Shown here in pieces: positions 61,869 to 64,000 of a DNA stretch of 64,000 bases. This DNA is from Anaerocolumna sp. MB42-C2. GTDB lineage: Bacteria > Bacillota > Clostridia > Lachnospirales > Lachnospiraceae. A program made the translations under genes and the position numbers. The stretch spans positions 5,543,501-5,607,500 of the forward strand of contig NZ_CP133190.1 of assembly GCF_030913705.1 (NCBI RefSeq), in the 5' to 3' direction. A model generated the notes under the pieces. The model worked only from the letters and a program-made list of their open reading frames with translations. It did no database searches and was not told where the DNA came from. Numbering within the stretch: position 1 is the first letter of the stretch; the number at the start of each line of letters is the position of its first letter.

Positions 61869-62657
61869 ATGAATATTTTAGTATGTATTAAACAGGTCCC
61901 GGACAGCAATAAAGTGGAGGTGGACCCGGTTACCGGAGTATTAAAAAGAAACGGAGTGGAATCCAAAATGAATCCCTATGATTTATATGCCATTGAAACG
62001 GCACTCAGAATACGTGAAAAAATGGGAGGAACCATTTATGCACTAACAATGGGTCCCGGACAGGCTGCGGTGGTAATAAGGGAAGCTTTTGCCATGGGTG
62101 TAGATAAGGGAGTTTTAATCTCTGACCGTAAATTCGGCGGTGCCGATGTTTTGGCAACCAGTTACACTATTTCCCAGGGAATTAAAACCATTGGAGACTT
62201 TGATTTAATCCTCTGCGGAAAACAGACTACGGATGGAGATACGGCTCAGGTGGGGCCGGAAGTTTCCGAATGGCTTAATATCCCATGTGTTTCCAATGTA
62301 TCAAAGATTGTAGATATTAATGAGGATAACATGACAGTGGAAATGGATATGCTTCATGATATTGAAATAACCAGGATTCAATTCCCATGTCTTCTTTCGG
62401 TTGATAAAGATATTTTTATGCCAAGGCTTCCATCCTATGTAAAAAAACAGGAAACCAAGGATCGTGAAATCACTGTAATCAGCCTGGCAGATCTTAAAGA
62501 TCAGAATGAACTTCATTATGGACTGAATGGTTCACCTACTCAGGTACAGCGAATCTTCCCACCTGAAGTCAACGCACACAGAGAAATCCATCACGGAACA
62601 GGAGAAGAACTTACGGGAATATTATTTAATAAATTACAGGAATTAAAATTCGTTTAG
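61869..62657 (+). CDS. etfB: Electron transfer flavoprotein beta subunit (lactate-linked)
   Basis: 262 residues. Typical EtfB: MNILVCIKQVPDSNKVEVDP, MNPYDLYAIETALRIRE, GADVLATSYTI and the nucleotide-binding LCGKQTTDGDTAQVGPEVSE. Start at 61869 with AAAGGTG upstream. In bacteria that grow on lactate by confurcation, this subunit holds the flavin where NAD+ and ferredoxin electrons meet. Placed between lactate permease and etfA, as in the lct cluster of Acetobacterium. Confidence 0.9.
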   Translation: MNILVCIKQVPDSNKVEVDPVTGVLKRNGVESKMNPYDLYAIETALRIREKMGGTIYALTMGPGQAAVVIREAFAMGVDKGVLISDRKFGGADVLATSYTISQGIKTIGDFDLILCGKQTTDGDTAQVGPEVSEWLNIPCVSNVSKIVDINEDNMTVEMDMLHDIEITRIQFPCLLSVDKDIFMPRLPSYVKKQETKDREITVISLADLKDQNELHYGLNGSPTQVQRIFPPEVNAHREIHHGTGEELTGILFNKLQELKFV

Positions 62658-62701
62658 GAAAAAAAATGAAAGAAAAATAAGATCTAGAAAGGGTGTAAAA
62701 C

Positions 62702-63895
62702 ATGGCAAAGTTAGTGATTAACCAAAGTAAAGTAGGAAATATTCAGGAAGTAATCAGTATATGCCCCTTTGGAGCAATGGAAGAAAAAAACGGGGAACTT
62801 CAAATAAATGCAGCCTGCAAGATGTGTAAATTATGTGTGAAAAAAGGCCCGGCCGGTGCAATTGAATATGTAGAAGAGGTAAAAGAAGCCATAGATAAAG
62901 AAAAATGGAAAGGGATTGCAGTATATGTAGATCATATCGATGGTGTGATTCACCCGGTAACTTATGAATTAATCGGGAAAGCCAGGGAGCTGGCAGAAAA
63001 GATTCATCACCCGGTTTATGCAATTATGATGGGAAGCAATATTAGTAAAGAATGTCATGAATTGCTTCATTATAATGTAGATAAAGTATTTGTATATGAT
63101 CAAAAACAATTAGCACGTTTTATTATGGAACCCTATACTGCCGTATTTGAAGACTTTGTGAATCGGATAAAACCCACCGCTGTTTTAATGGGAGCTACAC
63201 CAGTTGGACGTCAGCTTGCACCAAGGCTTGCGGCCAGATTAAAAACAGGACTTACGGCAGACTGTACCATCCTTGATATCAACGAAAATACAGATCTGGT
63301 GCAGATCAGACCGGCTTTTGGCGGAAATATAATGGCACAGATACTGACTCCGAACCACAGGCCTCAGATGGCGACGGTTCGTTATAAAGTAATGGATGCA
63401 CCAAAGAGAAATACACAAAGTTCCGGTGAAATTGTGGAATGTAAAATTAATACGGAAAAATTAAACAGTAAAGTGGATGTACTTGATATTATAGCGAAAG
63501 AAAAAGAACAGTTTATTGAAGCGTCCGAAGTATTGGTTGTAGTAGGGCGCGGTGTGAAAAAAGAAGAAGATTTAGTGCTGATTCAGGAATTAGCAGATTT
63601 ATTAGGAGGTCAGCTTGCCTGCACTAGGCCAGTTATGGAAGCAGGTTGGCTGGAAGCAAAACGTCAGGTGGGCTTAAGCGGCAGAACGGTAAGACCGAAA
63701 CTTATTATAACCTGCGGTGTATCCGGATCAGTGCAGTTTACAGCCGGTATGAATAATTCAGAACAGATTGTTGCCATTAATAAGGATGAAAATGCACCGA
63801 TTTTTAAAACTGCCCATTATGGTCTGGTGGGAGATTTATATGAGATAATTCCGGAGCTGATAAATCAAATTAAGATTAATAAAGGAATAGCCTGA
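62702..63895 (+). CDS. etfA: Electron transfer flavoprotein alpha subunit with N-terminal ferredoxin domain
   Basis: 397 residues, about 65 longer than ordinary EtfA. The first 60 residues form a ferredoxin-like domain (ISICPFGAMEE, and ACKMCKLCVKKGPAGAIEY) with four Cys able to hold one [4Fe-4S] cluster. The EtfA core follows (IAVYVDHIDGVIHPVTYELI), with the FAD domain at the C-terminus: ARPAFGGNIMAQ-like RPAFGGNIMAQILTPNHRPQ, and SGSVQFTAGMNNSEQIVAIN. The extra cluster is characteristic of bifurcating or confurcating Etf proteins that deliver electrons to ferredoxin. Ribosome site AAAGGG. Next gene starts 64 nt later. Confidence 0.9.
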   Translation: MAKLVINQSKVGNIQEVISICPFGAMEEKNGELQINAACKMCKLCVKKGPAGAIEYVEEVKEAIDKEKWKGIAVYVDHIDGVIHPVTYELIGKARELAEKIHHPVYAIMMGSNISKECHELLHYNVDKVFVYDQKQLARFIMEPYTAVFEDFVNRIKPTAVLMGATPVGRQLAPRLAARLKTGLTADCTILDINENTDLVQIRPAFGGNIMAQILTPNHRPQMATVRYKVMDAPKRNTQSSGEIVECKINTEKLNSKVDVLDIIAKEKEQFIEASEVLVVVGRGVKKEEDLVLIQELADLLGGQLACTRPVMEAGWLEAKRQVGLSGRTVRPKLIITCGVSGSVQFTAGMNNSEQIVAINKDENAPIFKTAHYGLVGDLYEIIPELINQIKINKGIA

Positions 63896-63958
63896 AATAA
63901 AAACATTTCCTATACAATTTAGGCAGGGAGAAATCTAAATGCAGAAATGGAGAGCATT

Positions 63959-64000
63959 ATGAATTATAAAAAAATAGACGAGAAAGATTTAAACTATATT
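63959..64000 (+). CDS. Start of next gene, probably FAD-dependent lactate dehydrogenase (truncated by window end)
   Basis: ATG at 63959 follows GGAGAG; the 14 codons read MNYKKIDEKDLNYI. In lct-type clusters a GlcD-like FAD lactate dehydrogenase follows etfA. The visible residues fit such an N-terminus but are too few to prove it. A short upstream frame (MQKWRAL, 63938-63961) overlaps the start and is probably not meaningful. Confidence 0.5.
   Translation, partial: MNYKKIDEKDLNYI

Overview
The window looks like the chromosome of a low-GC, anaerobic, probably spore-forming Clostridia, most likely of the Lachnospiraceae type. The support is AT-rich DNA with strong AGGAGG ribosome sites, a trimeric bifurcating-type [FeFe] hydrogenase beside an NfnAB-type transhydrogenase and Rex, a lactate operon with its own Etf, several Lpl/Ytc-type sugar ABC transporters with YesMN or AraC regulators, and a LysM-GH18 protein of the spore-hydrolase type. 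No tRNA, rRNA, CRISPR array, prophage or intact insertion sequence was seen. Assignments come from reading motifs; no database search was run.

Layout. (1) 1-12097: a glycan-utilisation locus: the 3' part of a GH42 beta-galactosidase, a BlaI/BlaR1-type repressor and membrane protease pair, a YesMN-type two-component system, and a lipoprotein plus two permeases. The blaI-blaR1 block is bracketed by two diverged copies of the GH42/response-regulator junction. (2) 12292-20080: a patchwork of small accessory genes (LysM-GH18 protein with an altered catalytic motif, acetyltransferase, MazG-like proteins, methyltransferase, YunD-like nucleotidase, DUF proteins) with several decaying genes. (3) 20106-26346: a LacI-controlled maltodextrin-type operon (binding protein, two permeases, GH13 enzyme). 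Operators lie at the start points of both divergent promoters. (4) 26347-28464: gene remnants, a small MITE-like element, a small membrane protein and a VOC protein.

(5) 28465-38811 is the redox centre of the window, all on the minus strand. One long operon reads nfnA-nfnB-rex-hydC-hydB-hydA-ferredoxin-like gene. Its roughly 1.2 kb upstream region holds two tandem 127-bp structured repeats, a near-consensus Rex site, and two copies of an unfamiliar palindrome (ATATCGAT, 8 bp, ATCGATAT). A third, weaker copy of that palindrome covers the start point of a consensus promoter driving a second operon, rex2-lysR. This suggests a two-operon regulatory circuit around ferredoxin/NAD(P)H/H2 balance.

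(6) 38987-50281: a flavodoxin-family reductase, a GH94-type phosphorylase with a cre-like site, then an AraC regulator, sugar ABC transporter, GH31 glycosidase and small helix-turn-helix protein. (7) 50472-56221: a class D-type sortase with an LPKTS-anchored acidic surface protein, an OmpR-type two-component system, a secreted PepSY-like protein and a 51-residue charged protein. (8) 56500-58944: a MATE exporter and a frameshifted Gfo/Idh/MocA oxidoreductase. (9) 59182-64000: a GntR regulator, lactate permease, EtfB, ferredoxin-EtfA and the start of the next gene, matching the layout of electron-confurcating lactate oxidation. The permease leader carries two identical palindromic operators with an intrinsic-terminator-like hairpin between them.
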